A program made the translations under genes and the position numbers. DNA of 18,005 nucleotides from Arcicella sp043769985 (GTDB taxonomy: Bacteria > Bacteroidota > Bacteroidia > Cytophagales > Spirosomataceae): NCBI GenBank assembly GCA_043769985.1, contig JAYVIV010000116.1, positions 1-18,005 on the forward strand, given 5' to 3'. Of this stretch, positions 1-6,361 are shown piece by piece; position 1 is the stretch's first letter; each line of letters opens with the position of its first letter. The notes under the pieces are model-generated. The model was not told the DNA's origin. It saw only the letters and a list, made by a program, of their open reading frames with translations, and made no database searches.

Positions 1-192
1 CAATGAGTTTAAGAAGGCATTTGCAACAATAACATTGTATTTTTCCTTTAAAATCTCTTCATATTCAAGATAAATTTCTTCTGTAACGCAAAGCTCAAAT
101 TTGCCTTCTCTGAGTGCCTGAATAATCCAATGATACTTTGATTTGCTGGAAAGAGATGCAACCAAAATATTGGTATCAATTACTAACCTCAT
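1..192 (-). CDS. PIN-domain toxin of a type II toxin-antitoxin pair (partial)
   Basis: The first 64 codons of a minus-strand gene are present and the rest lies beyond base 1. The protein opens MRLVIDTNILVASL, the classic start of a PIN-domain ribonuclease, with the metal-binding Asp at residue 6. A second likely acidic ligand is Glu43, in a EIYLEYEEIL stretch that matches the EiLaEY motif of the COG1569 family (putative PIN-family toxin components). Members of this family are expected to be Mg-dependent RNases. The ATG at 192-190 overlaps the TGA of the upstream small gene (191-189) as ATGA, the translational coupling typical of antitoxin-toxin operons. Whether the gene is intact cannot be judged. 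The activity is inferred from family, not shown. Confidence 0.85.
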   Translation of the reverse strand, partial: MRLVIDTNILVASLSSKSKYHWIIQALREGKFELCVTEEIYLEYEEILKEKYNVIVANAFLNSL

Positions 193-401
193 TGCTTCTC
201 CGCATTTATCCATTCGTCCATCAATTCATTGGAATAGCCCTTTTCATCCCAAACCCTATCCGCTTCATCAATAGCTTTTTGCATGAAAAATTGGGCTAAA
301 TAATTTTTAAAATGGAGCAAATCTTTATCGTCAATATCCATCGAATAAAGTTTCAACAATTCCATTTGAATATTTGACAATGGTTTTGAGATAGCTGTCA
401 T
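189..401 (-). CDS. Small antitoxin-like protein paired with the PIN toxin
   Basis: A 70-aa acidic protein is read from the ATG at 401. A longer frame back to 464 exists but would run into the end of the helicase gene, and a TAnnTTTG promoter motif at 432-425 favours the shorter form starting MTAISKPLSN. The body (PLSNIQMELLKLYS near the N-terminus, then a helical segment, then DEADRVWDEKGYSNELMDEW) resembles small proteins commonly encoded just before COG1569 PIN toxins. No DNA-binding fold is obvious, so the fold class of the antitoxin is unknown. It would neutralise the PIN RNase and is probably co-transcribed with it. The antitoxin role is inferred mainly from gene order and the ATGA overlap. 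Confidence 0.75.
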   Translation of the reverse strand: MTAISKPLSNIQMELLKLYSMDIDDKDLLHFKNYLAQFFMQKAIDEADRVWDEKGYSNELMDEWINAEKQ

Positions 402-424
402 AGCTTTAATGTTTACGTACAAAA

Positions 425-432
425 CAAATTTA
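425..432 (-). promoter_or_regulatory. Putative Bacteroidota -7 element for the toxin-antitoxin pair
   Basis: The minus strand reads TAAATTTG, an exact match to the TAnnTTTG -7 box. It lies 24 bases before the antitoxin ATG and within the short gap after the helicase stop. I see no good TTTG at the expected -33 position, so this rests on the -7 box alone. Confidence 0.4.
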
Positions 433-441
433 CATAAAAAT

Positions 442-2520
442 CTAATCCATAAACTCCCAAGCACTCACATACCCACCTTTTTTCTCGGCATATTCAATAA
501 ATTTGGCATAAAAAGAATGCTGTCCCAACGTGGCACTATCGCCAATAACAACTAATTTTTTCCTTGCCCGAGTCATTGCTACGTTCATTCTTCGGATGTC
601 GGAAAGGAAACCTATTTCGCCTTTATCGTTGCTTCTCGTGAGGCTGATATAAACAATATCTCGTTCCTGTCCTTGAAAACTATCAATGGTATTTACACTA
701 ATGTTTTCTTTATATTTCTGCAAATCTGGACTGTGTTCAAATTGCGTTTTTAGGAGATTTATCTGTTGTTTGTAAGGGGATATTACGGCAATACTTGGGA
801 AATTTTCAACCGTATATTTTTTATTTAACTCATTGATAAACAGATTGATATGTTTAAAGATAAAAGCCGCTTCATCTGGATTTGTGCTACTTGTTCCTTC
901 CAATTTTTCCTCAAAACCACAGCCCGCCGTATCAATAAAAAGTAGCGGAGAATCATTATCAAAAAGTAAGGATTTTGCCACGGAATGATGGGCTTTTAAT
1001 TTATCTTCATAAAAGACCGAAGACGAGTATCCCATGATGTTTTCGTTCATGCGGTATTGTTCTTCCAATAAGGTTACAGCCTCTGGATGAAGTTTTATGC
1101 ACTTCTCCAAAAGCGTTTCACTGAGTCCACTTTTTGCGGCTTCATTTGATTTTATGGTGGGTGATAATTGGCAATGGTCACCAGCTAAAATCACCTTTTT
1201 TGCCTTTAAAATCGGAATCCAACAGGCAGGTTCGAGGGCTTGTCCCGCTTCGTCAATCACAACGGTATTGTATTCCAAATTTCTGATGGTATAGTGGTTT
1301 GCCCCTACGAGTGTAGCCGTCACGACTTGGGTTTTCGATACAATATCATCAATGATATATTGTTCGGTATTGCCCACTTCTTTCATAATTTTGTGAGCTT
1401 CGTCAAACAAGGCTTTGCGTTGGTCACGTTCAGATTTACCAAAACTTTTCTTGTATTTATGAGCCATATTTTTGAATTCCATCGCCTGTTTTTTCAAGCG
1501 TTTGGTTTCCTTCAAATAATCATGTTCAGCCATTTTTGCTTCCAAAGTTAGTTTTTGTAAACGCTCGGAAACTCGTGCAGGATTGCCTACCCGAAGTACA
1601 TTCAATCCTTCTTGCGACAATTTTTCACTCAATAAATCAACGGCTGTATTACTTGGTGCAACCACCAAAATCTTCTGATTTTTTTGCTTAATTAATGCCT
1701 TAATTGCTTGAATTAACGTAGTAGTTTTTCCAGTTCCAGGAGGACCATGAACGATGGCTAACTCATTGGCTGATAATATTTTATCAACGGCTTTTGATTG
1801 GGAATCGTTTAAGCCTGTTGTTGTCTGTGTCTCCACAGACAACTCACTCGTATGTGCAGTTGTCTGTGGAGACACAGACAACAACGGTGAGGACACCGAC
1901 CACGGCATAACGTTGTTAAGGTTTTGAACCTCTGTTGTTGTCTGTGTCTTCACAGACGACTCTGTTGTTGTCTGTGTCTTCACAGACGACTGGAATATTG
2001 TCTGTGGAGACACAGACAATAACGGCCTAAACGTTGGCTTTTTTAACCCCGTCAAAACCTGAATCACTTCACTTTTTTCACACATTTCAGATGCCGTTTT
2101 GAGGGCATCATTCATTTCGTCGTAACTATTATCATCAAACAATAAATCAACGCCCAATTTACCATCTCTACTCCATTCGGGCAGTTCATCGTCTTTGATG
2201 GTAATCTTTAATTTATTGCCATTTTGGTGAGAAATTGTTCCTTCAATTCTATCTTTCTTAGGGTCATGATTGGTGAAAAAAACCGCTGGCATTCCCGAAC
2301 GAAATTGATGAAAAATGTCTTGGTGCGTAGTGCGTTCAAGTTCAATTGTTAAATAATCTCCCCGACCAATTTCCGACCCTCTGATTGCCACAGGAAACCA
2401 CGTTAAACCATTAGCACGGCGGTCAGAAACAGACGATGATTCGGTTAATCTTTTATATTGTTCACGGTCTTCATTCCGTTCAATTTTCAGTAAATCCAGT
2501 AATTTTTTAAAATAATCCAT
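442..2520 (-). CDS. Superfamily 1 helicase, UPF1/IGHMBP2/DNA2 type, with a repeat-derived linker
   Basis: This 692-aa protein is an ATP-dependent DNA or RNA helicase of the IGHMBP2/UPF1-like group. Residues 1-160 form the N-terminal region, including the IGRGDYLTIELER stretch typical of the group's beta-barrel. Then come motif I GPPGTGKT (259-266), motif Ia VVAPSNTAVD, motif II DEAGQ (423-427), motif III GDHCQLSP, motif IV QYRM, motif V TIDSFQGQERD, and motif VI MNVAMTRARKK (about 645-655), all intact. I chose the ATG at 2520 because it follows a TACCTTTG promoter box; an in-frame start 8 codons upstream would begin inside that box. Residues about 165-235 are Ser/Thr/Val/Gln-rich and encoded by five copies of a palindromic DNA repeat (see the repeat entries), so this linker is probably disordered and lineage-specific. 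The cellular substrate is not evident from context. Confidence 0.92.
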   Translation of the reverse strand: MDYFKKLLDLLKIERNEDREQYKRLTESSSVSDRRANGLTWFPVAIRGSEIGRGDYLTIELERTTHQDIFHQFRSGMPAVFFTNHDPKKDRIEGTISHQNGNKLKITIKDDELPEWSRDGKLGVDLLFDDNSYDEMNDALKTASEMCEKSEVIQVLTGLKKPTFRPLLSVSPQTIFQSSVKTQTTTESSVKTQTTTEVQNLNNVMPWSVSSPLLSVSPQTTAHTSELSVETQTTTGLNDSQSKAVDKILSANELAIVHGPPGTGKTTTLIQAIKALIKQKNQKILVVAPSNTAVDLLSEKLSQEGLNVLRVGNPARVSERLQKLTLEAKMAEHDYLKETKRLKKQAMEFKNMAHKYKKSFGKSERDQRKALFDEAHKIMKEVGNTEQYIIDDIVSKTQVVTATLVGANHYTIRNLEYNTVVIDEAGQALEPACWIPILKAKKVILAGDHCQLSPTIKSNEAAKSGLSETLLEKCIKLHPEAVTLLEEQYRMNENIMGYSSSVFYEDKLKAHHSVAKSLLFDNDSPLLFIDTAGCGFEEKLEGTSSTNPDEAAFIFKHINLFINELNKKYTVENFPSIAVISPYKQQINLLKTQFEHSPDLQKYKENISVNTIDSFQGQERDIVYISLTRSNDKGEIGFLSDIRRMNVAMTRARKKLVVIGDSATLGQHSFYAKFIEYAEKKGGYVSAWEFMD
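1820..1843 (+). repeat. Palindromic repeat copy A (in helicase gene)
   Basis: The 10-bp arms GTTGTCTGTG and CACAGACAAC are perfect and separated by the loop TCTC. On the coding (minus) strand it encodes LSVETQTT. It is identical to the intergenic copy at 13542-13565. Confidence 0.9.
1859..1882 (-). repeat. Palindromic repeat copy B (in helicase gene)
   Basis: This is the exact reverse complement of copy A (loop GAGA when read on the plus strand). It starts 39 bp (13 codons) from copy A, so the two form an inverted pair around a 15-bp spacer. The coding strand gives LLSVSPQTT. Confidence 0.9.
1931..1990 (+). repeat. Exact 30-bp tandem duplication holding repeat copies C and D
   Basis: Bases 1931-1960 and 1961-1990 are identical. 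Each holds one 24-bp core (1937-1960 and 1967-1990) with loop TCTT and a single arm change (CACAGACGAC). The coding strand gives two successive SSVKTQTTTE peptides. The identity of the two units suggests a recent duplication or slippage event. Confidence 0.92.
1997..2020 (-). repeat. Palindromic repeat copy E (in helicase gene)
   Basis: The arms are ATTGTCTGTG and CACAGACAAT with loop GAGA. The outermost base pair has changed on both sides, so the stem remains perfect. It sits exactly 30 bp from copy D and continues that period, although its loop orientation is reversed. The coding strand gives LLSVSPQTI. Confidence 0.88.
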
Positions 2521-2524
2521 GGTG

Positions 2525-2532
2525 CAAAGGTA
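2525..2532 (-). promoter_or_regulatory. Putative -7 element directly before the helicase start
   Basis: The minus strand reads TACCTTTG, matching TAnnTTTG, and ends only four bases before the ATG at 2520. Transcription starting the usual few bases downstream would give a leaderless or nearly leaderless mRNA. No clear -33 TTTG is seen. Confidence 0.5.
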
Positions 2533-2543
2533 ACTAAATGACA

Positions 2544-2575
2544 CACGGATTTGATGGATTGGACACGGATAAAAT
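2544..2575 (+). repeat. Copy of a GGATTGGACACGGAT-type intergenic repeat
   Basis: The segment holds CACACGGATTTGATGGATTG followed by GACACGGAT. It closely matches the reverse complement of 6160-6198, between the acetyltransferase gene and gcvP. Two copies in unrelated gaps indicate a dispersed repeat family. Confidence 0.7.
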
Positions 2576-2678
2576 TTGCCATTAATTAAGAAAAACCCTA
2601 AAAATTATTGGTTTTAATAATTGTGTGTAGCTTTACAACTTATCAATATGACCCATAATTTCCAAAATACCACATAAA

Positions 2679-2722
2679 GGATTGTATCCTTTGAATCGGA
2701 CGACAATACAAAGAATACAACC
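2679..2722. repeat. Imperfect inverted repeat after the Dabb gene; possible terminator
   Basis: The arms GGATTGTATCCTTTG (2679-2693) and CAAAGAATACAACC (2709-2722) pair almost completely around a loop of about 15 bases. The hairpin begins 25 bases past the stop of the minus-strand Dabb gene and is followed in that direction by TTTATG, so it could end that transcript. The weak T-run makes a repeat element equally likely. Confidence 0.5.
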
Positions 2723-2746
2723 TCATTTACCAGAGGAAGCATAGCA

Positions 2747-3124
2747 TCACTTCATCCAATAATCCACCACAAAAACCTTCTCCATGTGAGGTTTCAAAAC
2801 CGTCTGAAAGTCTTTGTGGGCTTGATGTTGTTGATAATCTGCGGCATCTTTTTCTGATTTAAAACTCAATATAAAACAATGCGTAAAGCCTTGGTCAAAA
2901 TGCTCTTGGCTCATATTCACGCCCCATTCAAAAGCGGCAATTTGAGGTACCTTTCCATAAAGAGCCGCAAAAGTCTTAGCCACTTTCTCCACATCTTCGG
3001 GCGAAGAAGTATCCTTGAATTTGAAAATCACCACGTGACGAAGCAATTTCGAGTTACTCTTTTTCTGAGCAAAAGTAGCGAAGCTCATCGCTAATAATAA
3101 ACTAACTAAAACCGTAATTTTCAT
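2747..3124 (-). CDS. Secreted Dabb-domain (stress-responsive alpha/beta barrel) protein
   Basis: The 125-aa protein begins with a Sec signal peptide (MKITVLVSLLLAMSFATFAQ, likely cut near residue 19), so the mature part should be periplasmic or exported. Residues 28-123 form one Dabb domain: LRHVVIFKFK opens the ferredoxin-like fold, FTHCFILSFKSEKDAADYQ lies in the middle, and HMEKVFVVDYW closes it. Dabb proteins usually dimerise into a beta barrel. Some are enzymes on polyketides and others have unknown roles, and no catalytic set can be assigned here. The gene stands alone, with inverted repeats in the gaps on both sides, and lies on the same strand as the aldo/keto reductase upstream. The fold is clear but the function is open. 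Confidence 0.85.
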   Translation of the reverse strand: MKITVLVSLLLAMSFATFAQKKSNSKLLRHVVIFKFKDTSSPEDVEKVAKTFAALYGKVPQIAAFEWGVNMSQEHFDQGFTHCFILSFKSEKDAADYQQHQAHKDFQTVLKPHMEKVFVVDYWMK

Positions 3125-3146
3125 GAGATTTGATTGTTATGGATTA

Positions 3147-3251
3147 GCCACCAAGGCACTAAGACTCTGAGTATTATGTATTAAAGACGAGTCCTTATAT
3201 TTTGCTTATACACTTAAAGGCAAATATTTGAAGCCTTTGTGCCTTGGTGGC
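3147..3251. repeat. Inverted repeat with GCCACCAAGGCAC arms
   Basis: The arm GCCACCAAGGCAC (3147-3159) is perfectly repeated in reverse at 3239-3251 (GTGCCTTGGTGGC), about 80 bases apart. The pair fills most of the gap between the Dabb and aldo/keto reductase genes. Similar 'tttgtgccttggtggc' sequences recur between genes in many bacterial genomes, so I read it as a dispersed repeat rather than a gene-specific signal. Confidence 0.7.
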
Positions 3252-3259
3252 AAAGTAAT

Positions 3260-4087
3260 TTAAAATAAGTCCATTGGATTTTCCACGACTCGGTAATTTT
3301 CGTTAAAATTGTCAATTAAAATCATATCTTCTGAACTGATTTGAAAGTCGAAAATATCAAAATTTTCTTTCAAACGAGCCAAATTAGCTGATTTTGGAAT
3401 GGCTGATACTCCTTTTTGCAAAATCCATCGAAGGATAATTTGGGCGGGAGTTTTCTGATATTTTTGAGCCATTTTTATCAACTTTGGGTCAGTCATGCGT
3501 TCACCTCGCACCAAAGGCGTGTAAGCTTGCAACTGAATTTGCTTGGCTTCGCAATAATCCAATAAATCCCTCAAATACAAATATGGACTAAATTCTACTT
3601 GATTTAAGGCTGGAACAATATTTCCATAAGTCGCCAATTCATCCAAAAAAGGAATCAAATAATTGGCAACGCCAATGGCTTTTACTCGACCATCAGCATA
3701 CAGTTTTTCAAGAGCCAACCAAGTGTCTTTTCGAGTATTTTTGATGGGCCAATGAACCAAGTATAAATCAATGTATTCACAGTTCAATTTACGTTGACTT
3801 TCATCAAAAGCTCGTCGTGTTTTATCGTACCCTTGCTCGTGATTGTGAACTTTTGTGGTAACAAAAAGCTCATTTCGAGCAACTCCACTATGCCTAACAG
3901 CATTACCAATTTCAACTTCATTTTCATACATTGCTGCCGTGTCAATGAGGCGATAACCAATATCCAAAGCCCAAGAAACTGCCTGTTCAGCTTCTTTTTT
4001 GTAGATATCATACACGCCAAGCCCCAACAAAGGCATCTGGATTCCGTTGTTGAGTTGCGTGTAAATATTGTTGTTTGTTATTATCAT
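3260..4087 (-). CDS. Aldo/keto reductase (2,5-diketo-D-gluconate reductase-like)
   Basis: This 275-aa cytosolic oxidoreductase reduces aldehydes or ketones with NADPH. It carries the AKR tetrad: Asp49 and Tyr54 in RLIDTAAMYENE, Lys79 in VTTKV and His112 in LVHWP. Other family marks are GYRLIDTA, KAIGVAN, NQVEFSPYL and the cofactor-binding IPKSANLARLKEN near residue 230. The length is normal for the AKR5-like group. Start ATG at 4087 gives the expected short N-terminal strand before QLNNGIQMPLLGLG. It lies 108 bp downstream of the oxygenase gene on the same strand, with a repeat in between, so co-transcription is possible but not shown. The substrate cannot be read from sequence; general detoxification or sugar-acid reduction are both plausible. 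Confidence 0.93.
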   Translation of the reverse strand: MIITNNNIYTQLNNGIQMPLLGLGVYDIYKKEAEQAVSWALDIGYRLIDTAAMYENEVEIGNAVRHSGVARNELFVTTKVHNHEQGYDKTRRAFDESQRKLNCEYIDLYLVHWPIKNTRKDTWLALEKLYADGRVKAIGVANYLIPFLDELATYGNIVPALNQVEFSPYLYLRDLLDYCEAKQIQLQAYTPLVRGERMTDPKLIKMAQKYQKTPAQIILRWILQKGVSAIPKSANLARLKENFDIFDFQISSEDMILIDNFNENYRVVENPMDLF

Positions 4088-4088
4088 A

Positions 4089-4192
4089 TTCGATGTTCGA
4101 TGTTCGTTTTTCGATGTTCGTAATTCGATGCTCGTTTTTCGTTTTTTGCATTTTACTCAAAACGAGCATCGAACATCGGAAAACGAACATCA
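4089..4192. repeat. Cluster of CGATGTTCG-type repeats with inverted arms
   Basis: Several direct copies of CGATGTTCG-like units occupy 4089-4138, and their reverse complements (CGAACATCG, CGAGCATCGA) lie at 4159-4192. TCGATGCTCGTTTT at 4125-4138 pairs perfectly with 4159-4172. The cluster fills the gap between the oxygenase stop and the reductase start. It could form a long cruciform or hairpin and probably belongs to a dispersed repeat family. Confidence 0.75.
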
Positions 4193-4195
4193 AAA

Positions 4196-5206
4196 TTACC
4201 ATTTTTCAAGTCCTAATAATTTTTTCCCTAACTCATTTAACTCCGCAGTTTCATACTTGGTTTGCTCCCAATTTCGAGGGTCGCCAGGGAAGGCGTAACC
4301 TTCGGGAGCAATACGATTTTTCCAAGAATTTATTCGCCATTCACGCATAGAATCATTGTCTTCCTCACCGGGCATCATCGAAATATATTGAGCCATTCTG
4401 ACCTTGTCCTCCGAATTATTAGGGCGAATTCCGTGCGGAGTCGAACTATTAAAAATCAACAAATCACCTGCTTCTAACTTTACTTTATGATATTTTCCTT
4501 CAAATGCTGAAGTGTCGGGCTTGAAACGGTCTCTATCTTCGGGTTGCGTTAATTTCCAAGTGTCATAATTTCTGTATAATTCTGGAATACATTGAAAACC
4601 ACCCATATTCTCATCCGTCTGGTCAGCCAGTGCCAGAACGCCTTGCACATTTTGTGGTTTAGTTTCGGGGTCATAATCCCAATGAATAAATCCTTTATAC
4701 TCAAATCCTGGACGAATTGGGAAGTTCAAATTGGCTCTATCAATCGTTACCCACAATTTTTCAGTTCCCCAAACATCCGAAAAAGCATCGTAAACTCGTT
4801 CCATTTGACGATTATTCCACAAATGTTGATTATTATAAACTTCCACCATACCCGTATTAGTCAATTCCTTCATCTTCATCTCGGCTCTTGGTTGTGAATA
4901 CCACGTTGATTGGTCATTAGGTTTTTTTTCTTCAAATTCCCACAAGAAATTAGCAGTTTGCAAAGCCTGTTCCCTCGGCACGGCATTCTTGATAATTACG
5001 TAACCATTTTCCATCCAAAATTTCCAATCGTCTTCACTCAAAACTTTCAATGGCTTACCGTTAGAACGGTCGTTGAGTTTGATATGACTACTCGTTGCCG
5101 TAGAAGGATTACCTGGAATATCTTTGTGATTGGCATTGGGCATCATTGCGGCAGCCGTTGCTGTTGGAGCCATAGTCTGTGCCATTGTTTGTTCTTTAAT
5201 TTCCAT
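4196..5206 (-). CDS. Phytanoyl-CoA dioxygenase (PhyH)-family Fe(II)/2-oxoglutarate oxygenase
   Basis: This 336-aa protein has the jelly-roll oxygenase marks: His175 and Asp177 in FIHWDYDPETKP form the HxD part of the iron triad. The distal His258 follows in SSTPHGIRPN, with nearby Arg261 or Arg270 able to hold 2-oxoglutarate. LEAGDLLIFNSSTPHG is typical of PhyH enzymes. The fold proper starts near residue 53 (LKVLSEDDWKFWMENGYVII). The first 45 residues are low-complexity and rich in Met, Thr and Ala, with several in-frame Met codons, so the true start is not certain. I keep the ATG at 5206, which follows a TAAATTTG box. It would hydroxylate a small molecule in the cytosol; the substrate is unknown and phytanoyl-CoA itself is not implied. 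Confidence 0.88.
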   Translation of the reverse strand: MEIKEQTMAQTMAPTATAAAMMPNANHKDIPGNPSTATSSHIKLNDRSNGKPLKVLSEDDWKFWMENGYVIIKNAVPREQALQTANFLWEFEEKKPNDQSTWYSQPRAEMKMKELTNTGMVEVYNNQHLWNNRQMERVYDAFSDVWGTEKLWVTIDRANLNFPIRPGFEYKGFIHWDYDPETKPQNVQGVLALADQTDENMGGFQCIPELYRNYDTWKLTQPEDRDRFKPDTSAFEGKYHKVKLEAGDLLIFNSSTPHGIRPNNSEDKVRMAQYISMMPGEEDNDSMREWRINSWKNRIAPEGYAFPGDPRNWEQTKYETAELNELGKKLLGLEKW

Positions 5207-5238
5207 AATAAGTAATATTTTTGATTGAAATAATGATA

Positions 5239-5246
5239 CAAATTTA
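5239..5246 (-). promoter_or_regulatory. Putative -7 element for the PhyH-family gene
   Basis: The minus strand reads TAAATTTG, an exact TAnnTTTG match, ending 32 bases before the ATG at 5206. A TTTG at -33 is not evident. Confidence 0.4.
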
Positions 5247-5365
5247 TGGAGTTTTGAAATGTAAATGTTAGCACAATTATTGCCTATTTTTGAACAATAT
5301 TGATATTAAATGAATTTTTTTTATAAAGAAATTGCAAAAATGAGTAGATTTATACTTGAATAACG

Positions 5366-5539
5366 GAAAGAGCGTCAATTTTAGCGGATGTGCATCGTGC
5401 TTTAAAGAAAAATGGCAAAGTCATTATCGTTGAGAGTATGGCGAAAAAGAAAGGACAACGACATCAAGATTGCTAAGACTTAAAACTATTTGAACCCGAT
5501 TTTTACAAGAAATGGAATCGTTTAATTTTAAATTTCTGA
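5366..5539 (+). pseudogene. Remnant of a SAM-dependent methyltransferase-like gene
   Basis: There is no open gene here, but one plus-strand frame reads ERASILADVHRALKKNGKV and then IIVESM before a TAA at 5474. This is the late strand-helix-strand pattern of class I methyltransferases, compare the usual 'ei.RvLKpgGkvii.e'. The same frame continues after the stop as DLKLFEPDFYKKWNRLILNF to a TGA at 5539. There is no start codon, and a TGA lies just upstream at 5357-5359. I read it as the decayed tail of a methyltransferase gene. A chance frame cannot be excluded, but the motif quality argues against that. Confidence 0.45.
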
Positions 5540-5600
5540 TTAAAATCAATCTCAAAAAGAGCAAATCATGGTTATATTACACATTTGAAAGCATTTGAAA

Positions 5601-6107
5601 ATGGAAATAGTCATAGAAACAGAAAGATTAATTTTAAGAAAGTTTATAGTTAATGATGCGGCTTTCATGCTTGAATTACTGAATACGCCCGATTGGCTAA
5701 GATTCATTGGCGATAGAAACGTAAGAACGCTCGAAGAGGCTCAACAATATTTGCTTAATGGCTACATGAAAAGCTATCAAGATTATGGTTTTGGGTTTTA
5801 CGTTGTCGTAAGAAAAGAAACCCAAGAATCCATCGGAATCTGTGGCATTGTGAAGCGTGAAAACTTAGAAGATGTAGATATTGGTTTTGCATTTTTCAAA
5901 CAATTTATGGGTAAAGGTTACGGTTATGAATCTGCCTCTGCCGTTTTGAATCATGCCCTTAACGATTTGAAAATCAAACGAATAGTTGCCATCGTTGACC
6001 CAGAAAATGTGGTATCTATTGCATTAATCAAAAAGATTGGTTTGCAATTTGAAAAGATGTTTCGATTATCTCACAAGGATATTGAGTTGATGCTGTTTGG
6101 AAACTGA
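5601..6107 (+). CDS. GNAT-family N-acetyltransferase (RimJ/RimL-like)
   Basis: This 168-aa cytosolic enzyme should transfer acetyl from acetyl-CoA to an amine. It opens IETERLILRKFIVNDAAFM, the standard RimJ/RimL-type start. The middle holds the beta-strand GICGIVKRENLEDVDIGF, then the acetyl-CoA loop FMGKGYGYESA, a variant of the Q/RxxGxG/A motif. It ends with IVAIVDPENVVSIALIKKIGLQFE, the usual late helix-strand segment. I use the ATG at 5601; a TTG two codons upstream is in frame but less likely. Length is normal for the family. The target (ribosomal protein, antibiotic or metabolite) cannot be told. It is a single gene, flanked by the methyltransferase remnant and an inverted repeat. Confidence 0.9.
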   Translation: MEIVIETERLILRKFIVNDAAFMLELLNTPDWLRFIGDRNVRTLEEAQQYLLNGYMKSYQDYGFGFYVVVRKETQESIGICGIVKRENLEDVDIGFAFFKQFMGKGYGYESASAVLNHALNDLKIKRIVAIVDPENVVSIALIKKIGLQFEKMFRLSHKDIELMLFGN

Positions 6108-6124
6108 TAACTCAAGGGTTTCAA

Positions 6125-6186
6125 GGATTGGACACGGATTTACACGGATTTTTTAAATTTTATCCTTTTAAATCCGTGTCCAATCC
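6125..6186. repeat. Inverted repeat with perfect 18-bp arms after the acetyltransferase gene
   Basis: GGATTGGACACGGATTTA at 6125-6142 pairs perfectly with TAAATCCGTGTCCAATCC at 6169-6186 around a 26-base A+T-rich spacer. It starts 17 bases after the acetyltransferase stop and could act as its terminator. The right arm and its flank resemble 2544-2575, so it is a member of a dispersed family with a second copy arranged head to head. Confidence 0.85.
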
Positions 6187-6313
6187 ATTCAATCTGTGAG
6201 CTATTTAATTGCACAATTCCAAGAATATCTATTATTCAAAAATCTTCTTTTCCCAACTTGAACATTTTTAATTAACGCCCTGTTAATCTGATAATTTACC
6301 AACAATTTATCCG

Positions 6314-6321
6314 TAAATTTG
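6314..6321 (+). promoter_or_regulatory. Putative -7 element for gcvP
   Basis: TAAATTTG matches TAnnTTTG exactly and lies 40 bases before the gcvP ATG, leaving room for a normal leader of about 30-35 nt. No convincing -33 TTTG is seen at 19 bp. No glycine riboswitch-like structure is recognisable in the short leader. Confidence 0.45.
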
Positions 6322-6361
6322 TACTAAGATTTCACAAAATAAGACCATTTTTTCTCCCAAA

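Noticed and set aside
462..464. Longer start for the antitoxin gene
   Set aside because: It would add 21 hydrophobic residues, overlap the helicase end and precede the promoter box; the ATG at 401 fits better.
1820..2020. The regularly spaced repeats resemble a small CRISPR array
   Set aside because: Units are 24-bp palindromes in mixed orientations, spacers are absent or very short (6 bp between C, D and E), the stretch is inside an open helicase gene, and no cas gene is nearby.
3794..4350. Plus-strand ORFs opposite the reductase and oxygenase genes
   Set aside because: They are antisense to well-supported genes and partly encoded by the CGATGTTCG repeats.
5595..5600. TTG start for the acetyltransferase
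   Set aside because: An ATG two codons downstream gives the normal family N-terminus.
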